Origin: Metallyticus violacea
Lineage: Eukaryota > Arthropoda > Insecta > Mantodea > Metallyticidae
Assembly (NCBI GenBank): GCA_030762175.1
Contig: CM060833.1
Coordinates: 6,513,001-6,577,000 of the forward strand
Reading direction: 5' to 3'
Length of the DNA stretch: 64,000 nt
A program made the translations under genes and the position numbers. This document shows, one piece after another, positions 1 to 9,919 of this stretch. Position 1 is the first letter of the stretch; each line of letters begins with the position of its first letter. The notes under the pieces were generated by a model. It was not told where the DNA came from. It saw nothing but the letters and a program-made list of their open reading frames with translations, and ran no database searches.

Positions 1-549
1 TGTTCCAAACAATTCGGTATCGCCTCATTATTTAGTCCTTTGCTCCGTAATATTTTCAGTTTTTAGAACATACAACTATTATGAAACAAGACACCAAAAT
101 AAACATTTGCTTATCACAAGGGGGGGTACTCTTGAACACAAAGAATAACAATGAGAATCGACAATAACAAATTATGTCATGTTATGCTGCGCAAACGGAC
201 AGCTGCTTGCACCTGCAAGGGCCGGCGAGGCTCGTACAGGAGGAAACTATGGTCAACTCTTTAACTTAAATCCATATGTATACCGTTTGACAAAAAAGTT
301 AGTTATCTATCGAACACAAAATTCTTCTTTGTTACAGCGCGCGGTTCACAAGGCATTCCGTTAGCTCCTGGGCAGAGTGTGCAGTGATGCAGTGGTTATG
401 AACGCAGGTTCGCCTCCCGATATGACATATTGGTTTCGTAAAATTGTCTCCCATACACAGCAAGTTTGAACGTTAACATATATAATGAATATTATAATAT
501 TTCTCTCAGTATCTGTTTATCTAAATGCAATATGCTGCATAAGCACGAA
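1..549. other. Unassigned AT-rich sequence
   Basis: I see no convincing exon or named repeat here. A stretch around 390-425 has a weak box-B-like motif (GGTTCGCCTCC) but no cloverleaf. The small open frame at 179-364 has no recognisable domain. Confidence 0.5.
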
Positions 550-557
550 GGACAAAA

Positions 558-836
558 CCGCCACGAGTGACTGAGGTAGTTAAGGCGTGGACTCGTGAGC
601 GGGAGGTCTGGGGTTCGAATCCCGCCAGGACCGTCCTCCCAGACTGGGGTTTTTTCCAGGTTTTCCTCAGTCCTCATAACTGGCAAATGCCGTGGAGATA
701 CCCTAAATTAGGCCTGGAATGCTTAATTCCTTAAAATAATATCCTTCCACGTATATCATTTTATCTCATGTATCATCAGTGTCCACCACCTATGGTGCCT
801 CAGTAGTAAAAATAGGCGTTAAACACCATTAAAAAT
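558..836 (+). repeat. SINE-B copy 1 (tRNA-derived)
   Basis: The head carries a box A-like segment (GACTGAGGTAGTTAAGGCG) and a box B (GGGTTCGAATCCC), followed by a body shared with copies at 5371 and 48681 (CCTCAGTCCTCATAACTGGC; GTGCCTCAGTAGTAAAAA). The tRNA part looks Ser/Leu-like. The element is flanked by an 8-bp direct repeat, GGACAAAA, at 550-557 and 837-844, as expected of a LINE-mobilised insertion. Confidence 0.85.
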
Positions 837-844
837 GGACAAAA

Positions 845-1833
845 GAAGACTTATGAGCTCAAATTCAAGAAGCCTGAGGTGTTGTAGTAGCCTCTCGTCC
901 ACACTACTGTAGAAATCTGACATCAACTGTGTCCCGAAGATTGAGGGCAGTTATACATGCTGAGGGTTCTTACACCCCGATATTAATTTGTTTATTTGTG
1001 TGTTTTTTCACTTTAGAAAATAAATGTTTCTTATCTTGTATTTATTTATTTGTAAAGAATACATTAGTTTGCGATTACGTATTTGTATGTGCATAGGTAA
1101 TGTCTTAAACCACAAATTATACATTAAAATAAAACGTTTGTGCGGGATTTGAACCCAGGAGCTTACGCAAAAGAGCAAAAACTTTTAAATCGCTCTACCC
1201 TAATGTTCTTTCCAAATGCTTATAATTGTGAACACTGCGTTTACAGGTAAAGCGCCCATTGTATTGTGCACTCGCTGCATGCACGCTGTGAATACAGTGT
1301 TTACGAGCATTCCCGAAGTTCTCCGATTAACACTTTGAATCTGACTATGACTCATTTTTTTAATGGCGCATTTTTATAATTCTTTTAAAAATTGTGAGTA
1401 ACAAGACATTAATTAAAGGATTAAACTGCAAAATGTAACAGAAAAATTGCAAAAATAAGAAAGGTATTACAAAAAGACAGATATGGACAGAATGGTACAA
1501 AAAATCTAAATTTAAACCTTCCCATAGTGTTTGGTAGTTCACAAATATAATTTCAGTCATGATATTAAATGGGCATTTTGTCTTAGATCTGCGATCTATG
1601 ATGAGCTAGCATTTTTGTGATTATACAAGGGCAAATGTTTTAAATAGAGCACAATAATAATTCATTAAAACTTACCTTTATAATAATAGAAAGTAAAACA
1701 CTTGTCGGGATATTTTGATATGAAGGAATAGCAGTGAAAATGCTCGCCTACATGCAACTAAAACATATGATTAAAAGTTTAGATATTGGAATATTCAAAC
1801 ATCTAGTGTTTAGTTACCTCATTACTGTTGCAG
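845..1833. other. Unassigned sequence upstream of the first visible AIG1-like exon
   Basis: No exon is recognisable. A - strand tRNA-like patch at about 1143-1200 contains GGGTTCAAATCCCGC and GGTAGAGCGATTTAAAAG. It may be the head of a third SINE type, but no second copy was found. Confidence 0.45.
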
Positions 1834-1968
1834 GTGATGCAACAATGTTTCTTCTGGGTGGCACTAACAGCGGATATCGCCGAAATGAAGCAAGACATGG
1901 GGCGCTGCAACAGATTAAGGGGCCTGGCTGATGTTCTATTTAAATTTGGAGTTATACCGATAACTTCG
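1834..1968 (+). CDS. AIG1/ADTRP-like membrane hydrolase, internal exon a
   Basis: This is the first of three exons of a FAR-17a/AIG1-like protein. In vertebrates, AIG1 and ADTRP are multi-pass membrane threonine hydrolases that cleave fatty acid esters of hydroxy fatty acids. The exon is bounded by a TTGCAG acceptor and a GTAAGT donor and reads 45 codons in phase 0. It starts VMQQCFFWVALTADI and ends VLFKFGVIPITS, matching the part of the family that follows the first transmembrane segments: a hydrophobic stretch, a charged loop, then the start of the next helix. The catalytic Thr of human AIG1 (Thr43) should lie just upstream, in an exon I cannot find between 1 and 1833, so the gene is 5'-incomplete here. 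Family assignment rests on recognised similarity over three collinear exons. Confidence 0.82.
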
Positions 1969-2098
1969 GTAAGTATCGCTTTACTGGCCGTACACTGAGT
2001 TGAGATATTCACCACACTGCATCCTAGAACCATTGCCGGGCAATAGTTCTGAAAAAATTCTGCAACAAGTTTCTTATGGAAGAGTGGGGTTGTTGCAG

Positions 2099-2316
2099 GT
2101 GGTGTGCGTCAACTTCTGGATTCTGTACGCGGTGCTGGACTGGAAGATTGAGGACATGAATATTCTGAGAGATCACGTGTCTCCCGGGCTAAACCATTGT
2201 TTCCACAGCGTGGTCATGGCTCTTAACCTGGGCGAGCTGGTTCTAGAGCGCCGCCATTTTCCTCTACAGGCCGGTTTAGTGTGGGTGCCGTGCTTGGTCC
2301 TTTTCTATGCAGCATG
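2099..2316 (+). CDS. AIG1/ADTRP-like membrane hydrolase, exon b with NHxxH motif
   Basis: The acceptor is GTTGCAG at 2092-2098 and the donor GTAAGC begins at 2317. The exon has 72 full codons plus 2 nt. It encodes a tryptophan- and leucine-rich helix (FWILYAVLDW), then the family signature PGLNHCFHS, then a helix ending ERRHFPLQAG. The two histidines are at 2195-2197 and 2204-2206; one corresponds to the catalytic His of human AIG1 (His134, established for the family), within the human NHGMH context. The intron upstream is only 130 bp, but the next one is 2.2 kb because a mariner has inserted there. Confidence 0.87.
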
Positions 2317-2408
2317 GTAAGCAAATTGTCCAGCCGGGATTTTATTTATAATTTACACCAATGTAAAACACAAAAGTATGTTAAAATATGTATAATCTTT
2401 AATTTATA

Positions 2409-3610
2409 TGAGGGTAGGTCCATAAGTTTCCGGACTCGCCGATAAGGATTATCGCCTTCACAAAACACTTATTTGATGTTATACCTTATCTGTTAAGTAA
2501 ATAATTTCAGCTATAACTTCCGCTCTGCTGTGTTCTGTTGTTCAGATATAGTTACATAAAGAAGGCTATGTGTAGAAGATTGTGACTTGTTCGAGCTGTT
2601 ATTCAGTTCTTCACAAAAAAAAGGCCTTACTCCAAATAAAATTAAACAGCGATTGGACGGTGTATATGGGGAAACACCCCCCTCATATTCTACCGTAAAA
2701 AAATGGGCCAAACTTTTTCGAATTGGTCGAGAAAGCATTGAAGACGAAGAGCGTGCAGGTCGGCCCTTGGAGGTGCTCATTCCTGAAAACATCGCTCTTG
2801 TGGAAGGGGAAATTATGGAAGACCGGCGGCAGAAATAGCAGCAAGGTTGGGTTTTTCGGAAACAACAGTCCTTCGAATTATTCATGAACATTTAAACATG
2901 AATAAGGTTAGTGCAAGATGGGTGCCTAAAGTTCTTTCCTCAGTCCAAAAGCTGCAACGAATCATCTGTTGTCAGGCATTTTTGGAACTTTGCCGTGGCA
3001 ACGAGAGAGAAGTTCTGCAAACCATTGTTACAGGAGATGAAACTATGGTCCTGTACCATGATCTCTTGTCCAAAAGAGAGTCAGTAGAGTGACGTAAACC
3101 TAGCGAAGCGCCGTCTCTAAAGGCCAAGGTCACTCAGTCAACCAAAAAGATCATGACCACAATCTTTTGGGACTGTGAAGGAATACTCTTCATTGACTTC
3201 AAGGAGAGGAACACCACAGTAAATGATGGTGTGCGCCTTCACGATAACGGGCCTGTGCATACAGCTCTTGTTGCAAAGGAAGATGTGAAGAAATGTGACT
3301 TCAAAGAGATGGCTGCAGTGGTTCCACCCTACAGCCCAGATCTAGCTCCCAGCGACTATTTCCTCTTATCAAAACTCAAGAAGAATATTCGAGGAAGGAA
3401 ATTTAAGTGTGACCAAGAAGTGGTGGATGCTGTTTATGCCCATTTTGCAGACAAGAATTTTGACTATTTGGGAGGGGGGGTTGAAAAGTTAATTCAAAGA
3501 TGTGAGAAGTGTATTACAATAAAGGGTAACTATATTGGAAAGTGAAATATAGTTTTTGTCTTTATCATAGCTAGAAAATATTAGGCCGGAAACTTATGGA
3601 CCTACCCTCG
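2409..3610 (+). mobile_element. Mariner family 1, defective copy a
   Basis: A DNA transposon with inverted termini GAGGGTAGGTCCATAAGTT / AACTTATGGACCTACCCTC, flanked by TA (2407-2408 and 3611-3612). The transposase reads in pieces: an N-terminal helix-turn-helix part at about 2590-2838, a middle part at 2847-3092 with the first catalytic Asp in TGDET, and a C-terminal part at 3153-3545 with HDN and YSPDLAPSDY. It is broken by frameshifts and stops. Compared with copy b (59103-60388) it lacks a segment just before the second catalytic Asp. Length is 1202 bp against 1286 bp for copy b. Confidence 0.92.
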
Positions 3611-3929
3611 TATACAGTGGAATAATTTTTTATAAAATTCATAGACACCAGTGGAGTTCTTAGTGTGAGAGTAGAATGTTTTTGGAATGGGTTTATATCG
3701 CAAGTACCTTCTGTCCCTTAAGCCCCTTATTCACTCAGTTTTCAAACGATCTTCCATCTACGTATATGTGTAAAGTGAAGGATGAAGATACCAAGGCGCA
3801 ACTGTCATTTAGCGTGTTGCATAAATTCTAAAAAATAAAATGGGTGAAGGTGATGCATCTGTTAACGCTCTAGCAGTTGCAATTTTTGTTCCTTCTCAAC
3901 AATAGCTCCGCATTTAACTATATATTAAT

Positions 3930-4260
3930 CCGATATGTATGAGAATTATATTTGTATGTAAGAGCGCTCTGTAATAACCTTCAGAAAACGTTTACGTTAC
4001 ATGTTAATAACATTTAAATTAAATTTCAAAGCCACTGAAAATCGATATAACTTTCGATTGTTTTTATTTGCTTAGTACATTGCAATTGTTTTTAAATAGT
4101 GACATGTTTTTGTTTTAATGAAACATACGAACATCATCTTAAATACACATTGTAACTCGAACTTTCTGTTATTTCTCTCTATTTTAGTGAATGTAAAGAT
4201 GATATCAAGGACTCAGTTTAAAAATACTCATAGTATAGCTTTGTCTATCTTCATTTAATT
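3930..4260. repeat. Dispersed repeat, inverted relative to 10090-10300
   Basis: The block containing AACATGTAACGTAAAC-type sequence, CTGAAGGTTATTACAGA (on the complement) and TTTTAGTGAATGTAAA recurs as its reverse complement in CRLF3 intron 1. No coding capacity or termini were recognised. Confidence 0.6.
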
Positions 4261-4488
4261 ATTAATATAGCATTAATATTTGTGATTTAATCTCAACAAT
4301 AATAATAATAATTTAATAAGTTTCTCTTTTGTAATACTTTTAATAATTAATAAGCCTACTTCCGATTTTATATTCATTTTTAAAGTTATTCAACTCGTGA
4401 GGAATTCGCGTAGGTTACGCAGCTCCAGCGTGAATGGCTTTTATTTATAACTCTAGTGATTTTTAAGGTCGATTGTTTGTTTTTACAG

Positions 4489-4732
4489 GATCTCCATAGA
4501 TAGGATTATCAAAGGCCGATGGACATACCCGTATATGGATACATTCAGCATTTCACAGATGTTCCTGTATCTGGTTGCAAACATTGCCTTAGCTGTAATA
4601 AGCTACATGGTGGCGGGCTCATTAAACAAACTTTTCTATAGTAGTGAGTATTTTCATCCGGCGAAATTTCTTTCAAAAGATAAATATTTTTGTTTCATTG
4701 GTATGATGAAACATTGTAGAAATAAGGAGTAG
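4489..4732 (+). CDS. AIG1/ADTRP-like membrane hydrolase, last visible exon
   Basis: The acceptor is TTTTTACAG. One base completes a Trp codon, then the exon reads ISIDRIIKGRWTYPYMD and a helix-rich tail (MFLYLVANIALAVISYMV). The RW(V/T)YP element is a hallmark of the family between the last two membrane helices. The open frame continues to TAG at 4730-4732. A strong alternative donor (GTGAGT at 4644-4649) falls right after LNKLFY, so either the protein ends with a novel basic tail or a further exon lies downstream. I prefer neither strongly. Confidence 0.78.
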
Positions 4733-4870
4733 TCAAATGGAAACAGGTCACCACAGAGTTATCAAAGCATGCAACTGTTGGTAACACTGTTTACTTATGA
4801 TACTGCCGTATGTGGGAAATTTATTTACTTTATTTGTTTGGTTTATTTAAGGACTTTCTTTAACATATCA

Positions 4871-5060
4871 GGAGATTTGCGTGTCATTAAATTCAGGACG
4901 TGAAACGGCTGATAAATTTTATTCAGCGGACGTTACTTTTATGTTTAAGGTTAATTTAATTACCGCAAATCTACAACCAGGACACGCGGCTTTACTTCTC
5001 TTCCGAAGGAAGTTATACTTAAGATTTTTACCCCGAAATATCCATCGACTCTGGCCAGAA
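4871..5060 (-). repeat. SINE-A copy 1, truncated, reverse orientation
   Basis: Reverse complement of the SINE-A body: TTCGGGGTAAAAATCTTAAG, ACTTCCTTCGGAAG and CCGTTTCACG are visible. The tRNA-like head is missing apart from its last bases. Confidence 0.7.
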
Positions 5061-5370
5061 TTGAATCCGCTATCTTGTATTTGAAAAATATTATATATAA
5101 ATAATTGAAAGTATATGAAATGAAACCACCAGATGGTGTATGTGAGCTGAGCTGCGTGTCCCAGCATGCCCCGAATTTCAATTGTTGAGCGACTGTGGTC
5201 AGGAATGTAGGTCAACAAGAGTGAACAACGTGCATATGTTTTCTCCGCGACAGGAATGCACGAACACCAAAATAGACATGTAGTACTGGATATCCACATG
5301 GTTCCCTCAAGCACTGGATGACACACAGGCACACCTTGACTGCCATATGCCATAATGATCATGATGTCAA
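5061..5370. other. Unassigned sequence
   Basis: No domain, repeat boundary or splice-compatible exon recognised. Confidence 0.4.
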
Positions 5371-5663
5371 CTGCCACGGGTGGCCGAGGTCGTTAAGGCG
5401 AGGACTCGTGAGCGGGAGGTCTGGGGTTCGAATCCCACCAGGACCGTCCTCCCTGACTGTGTGTGTGTGTGGTTTTTTTTTTTTTTTCTTCATGTTTTCT
5501 TCAGTCCTCATAACTGGCAAATGCCGGGGAGGTACCCTAAACTTAGGCCTGAAACGTTTCCTTCCTTAAAAAAATCCTATCCGAATATATCATTTCATCT
5601 CATGTATCATCAATGTCCACCGCTTTGGTGCCTCTGTAGTAAAGAACGGGCGCTAAACACCAT
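5371..5663 (+). repeat. SINE-B copy 2 (tRNA-derived)
   Basis: The cleanest SINE-B head: GGTGGCCGAGGTCGTTAAGG (box A region) and GGGTTCGAATCCCACCAGGA (box B region). The shared body includes a short GT run and a poly-T expansion at about 5472-5487. The end is the family's GCTAAACACCATT. No clear target-site duplication was found. Confidence 0.85.
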
Positions 5664-6384
5664 TCAGTTGTCCTTCGTTCGTTAGGAAAAAATAGCTGTC
5701 ATAACTTATGACTTATTCCTCGTATTACGCAGAATGGCGGACAATTAACAAAATGGATTACTTTTGTAGAAAACAAATATGCTAGCTATTGTTTATCGCA
5801 CAAGTCATGTTTTGACGACAGTACAAATGTTCGAATGTCAATATAATTTAATAATCATTAAGCTGTTCAGTATGCATTGTTACTAATTTTAATTTCCGCT
5901 TTCCATTCTGTTTCAGATATGAGTAGAAAAGTTCGTAGGAAGACGAAAATCCAACGTTTGTTTTATTAATCAATTCTTGAGCTGGGTATGGTTTAGCAAT
6001 TTTATTTAATGTAAATGTACATGGCTTCATATTAAAGAATATGTTAATGTTCATTCTTTGAATATTTTCGTTTTCCGCTTTATTCCTTACAAACTTCAAT
6101 TTATCTTATTTAAATAATTTGCAGTGAGTTCAACAATGGAGCGTTATTCAATTGCTGCTATAAAATATAGCACGATGTTCAACTGTTAGGCTATAATAAT
6201 AATTCGGCCGAAATTAATTGGCGTGCGTTGTATGAACCACAAAAAATAACGTTGTGCATTATATGCTGATGTGGCAGATGTCTTTTTAGATTCCTTATAT
6301 CCTGTGTATTCTCAAAATCACAAAACTCTGAGACTGCTACCGAAGTTTCGCAAGAACTCAACTTTCATGTTAAAGGTAAGTCGC

Positions 6385-6454
<70 letters not shown>

Positions 6455-7270
6455 CGTACGATGGCTCTACTTGAAAACCACAGTTCTCTTGTTCATGATG
6501 GTTCCCGATCAACTCGCTAGAGGTCTAAATTAGAAAGATTGGTAAAAGATCTTACAAACTGGTTGCTTTAGAATGAAATTAGTTGTACTTTGTGAGACCC
6601 TTGAAGTTCTAAAGTTATTATTCTTTATGAAAAACGGAAATTCTTCACTTCTTAGAGCAAACAAGGCTATAAAAACTCTTAAAAATTGAAAACAAATGAC
6701 ATACCGCATATTAAAATGATTGTTTAATAATTGTAGGAAAACACATAATTAAAGAAGTGGAAATTACAGAACCTCATGCGCTGAATATAACAAATTTCAA
6801 ATGTGTGTTTCGATTTTTTAACCTTCTTCCGTCCAGCCTTTGGTAGAGAATATGAAAAACCGTTTGGTTTTCTTTTAGCATGTAGCCGTATTAAATCAGA
6901 ACGAATGTGAACGTGTGTTTTATGGTGACAAGTAAATTTCTCATTTGTGTTAAAAGATGGATTTTAAATTAAGTGAAAGCACATTCATCACTTGTTAAAG
7001 ATTTTCACATCTAATAAGAAAATACTTAACACATTCCTCCTTCAGTGAAAGAACTTATCGAAATTATACTTATATCTAGGGTTGAATATGAACGTGGATT
7101 TAGTCCATGAATGATGAAATCGTTTACAAATTCCGGCACTTTCAAATCTACTTTTTGTTTCAATAAATGGACCTCTAGTGTATTACTTCGATGTAGAAAC
7201 GTTTGCAGCAAGATGGATCAGCACCACAGTGTCTTTAACAAGCCAACAAGCAAACCTTCGCACCTTCAGA
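5664..7270. other. Unassigned sequence with a long poly-T
   Basis: No gene recognised. It contains the homopolymer at 6386-6452. Confidence 0.45.
6386..6452 (+). repeat. 67-base poly-T run
   Basis: An uninterrupted T homopolymer. It could be the poly-A tail of a reverse-oriented retrocopy, but I could not identify a body next to it. Its exact length in an assembly is unreliable. Confidence 0.95.
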
Positions 7271-7275
7271 TAATC

Positions 7276-7545
7276 GGTACTGGTGATGTAGTGATAACCA
7301 TACTTGCCTTACAAACCTGAGATCGAAGGTTCAAACCCGGCTAGTATCGTTGGGATTTTTTCGGGGATAAAAATTCAAAGTATGGCTTCCTTCGGAAGGG
7401 AAATAAGTCCCGTGTCGTACATTTACGGCACGAAAAAGAACCTCAAGCTTGAAAGAAGAGGCGTCTGAGCAAAATTTGTCGGCCACTTCACGCCCAGAAT
7501 TGAATGGGACGCTGAAGACCTCAGATGTTAAAGAAATTCCATAAA
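7276..7545 (+). repeat. SINE-A copy 2 (tRNA-derived)
   Basis: Head with GGTGATGTAGTGATAACCAT (box A region) and GGTTCAAACCCGG (box B), then the family body: TTTTTTCGGGGATAAAAATT, GGCTTCCTTCGGAAGGGAA, GAACCTCAAGCTTGAAAGAA and CCTCAGATGTTAAAG. Confidence 0.85.
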
Positions 7546-7917
7546 AAGAGAGAGAGTGAAAACCCTTCATTAATTTCGTCTATTCAAGTAAACTCTACAA
7601 GCAAAAAATGATAAGTATAGAGTATGATTTTATAAATTTTCCTTCTGTGTAATATGATTAATGGCATATATATTACTTTCTTAATTAAATATAATTAACA
7701 ATGTAACAAATTCACAGTAATTATAAAAGCAGGAAAGGATAAAACAATAAGAGAAAGTCATATTTGCAATCGCTGTATTTCGAACTACTGCGAGTTCTTC
7801 TATGGCAAGAAGACAAGTGAAGGTAATAAAGTAAATATTGAGTCTCGAAGGTAACGTTATGCATGGAAACAGATGAAACTAGAAATGAGAGTGTGGGGGA
7901 AAAAAAAGTAATACGTA
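7546..7917. other. Unassigned sequence
   Basis: Nothing recognised. Confidence 0.4.
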
Positions 7918-8330
7918 AGATTTAAACCAGGTGGTATACGCGCTTTATGTAAAAATATAGCTGCTATCTCTGAGTAAACTTTCAGACTATGTGTAGGTAA
8001 CTCATCAATAAGTGTTAAAATAAAAACATCATCAAAATCCTTACAGTGAGATTAGGCATGTTGAGCAAACGGCAAGGGAGACTTTGATTGTTCATATGCG
8101 CGAAACAACAGTAGAAGTTAAACCAATATAAAATGCTTTGCAAAGCTCACAAGATAACATATATACGACGTTCTTGGAAGAACAAGTAGCAAATGAAGAA
8201 ATGTTAAATTCTCTGGATAAATTTGGGCAAAGGAATGAATGGCACGTAAGCGCACAGGTTTTACATTCAAGGCGTTGGCAAGGATATGAGCCAACAACGG
8301 GACGAGGTATGTACATATTAAAATTCACCT
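7918..8330 (-). pseudogene. Penelope-like element GIY-YIG endonuclease fragment
   Basis: On the complement the frame reads a Cys-rich lead-in, then NVVYMLSCELCKAFYIGLTS, the PLE version of the GIY-YIG core (NVVY ... YIG). A frameshift follows, then DFDDVFILTLIDELP and finally HKARIPPGLN, which is the usual PLE C-terminus. It is 5'-truncated: no reverse transcriptase was found upstream of it on this strand. In PLEs this nuclease nicks the target for reverse transcription. Confidence 0.78.
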
Positions 8331-9030
8331 ACGCCTTGAACGTATTTCAAATTCACGGGACCAGTGTCGGTGTTATACGAATCATAGATGTATAACAATA
8401 TTCTGTTTTATTATGTATACCCTAATTCTCAATTTGATATTAACATTTCTTTTTATTATCACGCAACAAACACGTTTTTAATGCAGAAATGACGGGTAGA
8501 GAACATTAATTTAGCATTTCATGTTGGCTAGATTGTTGATAGCAACACAAATGTTGGTCATTATGAAGCGTTCAAAAATTCCAACATGGCAGAAAGTGAG
8601 CTATGGTAATTAATACAAACTATTTGTGCTGATATTCTTTAATTTATGCTTCAAACGGCTACACACAATTGCATTTCAAGAAACTAAGAGGAAATCTGTT
8701 GCTTCGAATACTGTGTGCTTCTCTTTGAAGCTTTGATCTCGACTTTTTCTTAAATCGGTTCTGTTGACGGGGCGTGCCGCTTGTTTATGAATGTCATTCT
8801 ATTTCGATATTATGAGGTTAAAACCTAAAGGAGCTGCCTTTTTCAGCTATGATTAATTAGATTGGCAATGTCCGCAATTTATAGGTATGAATTCATGGTA
8901 AAGTAACCAAAATTTGTTGTGTATTGTGCAGTAAATTGGTAGCTAGAGACACATTTGAAGATTATTACTTTTTAGTAGCAGCAAAACAGTTGTGCATGTA
9001 ATTACAGGTTATGCAAATTATGTTATGATT
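8331..9030 (+). promoter_or_regulatory. Presumed CRLF3 upstream region
   Basis: This gap holds no recognised repeat and includes a locally GC-richer patch (GACGGGGCGTGCCGC, about 8766-8780). It must contain the CRLF3 5' UTR and perhaps its promoter. No TATA box or initiator was defined, so this is positional inference. Confidence 0.3.
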
Positions 9031-9138
9031 ATGGATGACTGTTCAAAGAAAACTATAGTTGAAATTGTGGATACAGCTAGAGATTATGCTTCTAAACTGG
9101 AAGAGCTTATTAAAGCTGTAGATGGAGCTGAAGAACAA
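9031..9138 (+). CDS. CRLF3: CRLF3 coding exon 1
   Basis: 36 codons in phase 0, starting MDDCSKKTIVEIVDTARDY and ending before the GTATGT donor. The chosen ATG has A at -3 and G at +4. The ATG at 9025 would add Met-Ile. Confidence 0.85.
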
Positions 9139-9840
9139 GTATGTATTAGCTCTTAATGTTTGCATGTAGTGAAAGAAGTAGAAAGTCTGCAGTTGTAGAA
9201 AAAATATTTGTTTAATTGTAGTTTTTTTTTTTAAATGCAGTAGAAAAAAATTTAATAAAGCTTAAAAAAAACAGTAACTAAGTAATATAGATTTGAGATA
9301 GCAAATGAGTATTTTATTTTAGAGTTAGCGTATTATAGCAAAGGATTATTTAGGATTTTATGGTTTACATTAGAGTTCATGTAATTTTTTGTTTTTATAA
9401 TCATTTTAATCTTTGTGGTAATTATTTAGAAGAACCTAAGCACAAAATTTATGCAAAATATTTGTTGAAATCAATCGTTTTATATATTTTAGATATGAAG
9501 TATAAACCACAGTTTTTGGAAAACTGCTTATATGAAGAGAGATGACTTATACATAACCTGATAAAGTTAGAAAAATAATCTAGGCCTCTTTATTCATTTG
9601 TTTCTGTTTTGCAGAGTAATGCCTGGGGTATGTGGATTCTATGTGGGTTTACAGGAGTAAACCACTAGGGTCAAATCAAATTATTTTTAATATTGCAGCA
9701 CAAAAAATACTACAAGCACCAAAATTGAGTTAACTGTGTAATTGCATTTTTAATTGCCCTTTCGTGAATTATTTAGAATGTTGAATTTGAAGCCATGATC
9801 ACAGTGGATAAGTGATATTGCAATATTGAAACCAAGTGCA

Positions 9841-9919
<79 letters not shown>

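Larger units (their letters stand above)
2317..4488 (+). other. AIG1-like intron holding a mariner and a dispersed repeat
   Basis: The intron has a GTAAGC donor and a TTTTTACAG acceptor. It contains the mariner at 2409-3610 and, at 3930-4260, a stretch that recurs inverted at 10090-10300. Confidence 0.8.

Noticed and set aside
1143..1200. Possible tRNA gene on the - strand
   Set aside because: Good box B and partial box A, but the acceptor and anticodon arms do not pair; at best a SINE remnant.
5318..5685. Open frames MAEVVKARTREREV... over SINE-B
   Set aside because: Translation of the tRNA-derived SINE head, a common false protein in insect annotation.
6271..6512. Open frames encoding poly-Phe or poly-Lys
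   Set aside because: Artefacts of the 67-T homopolymer.
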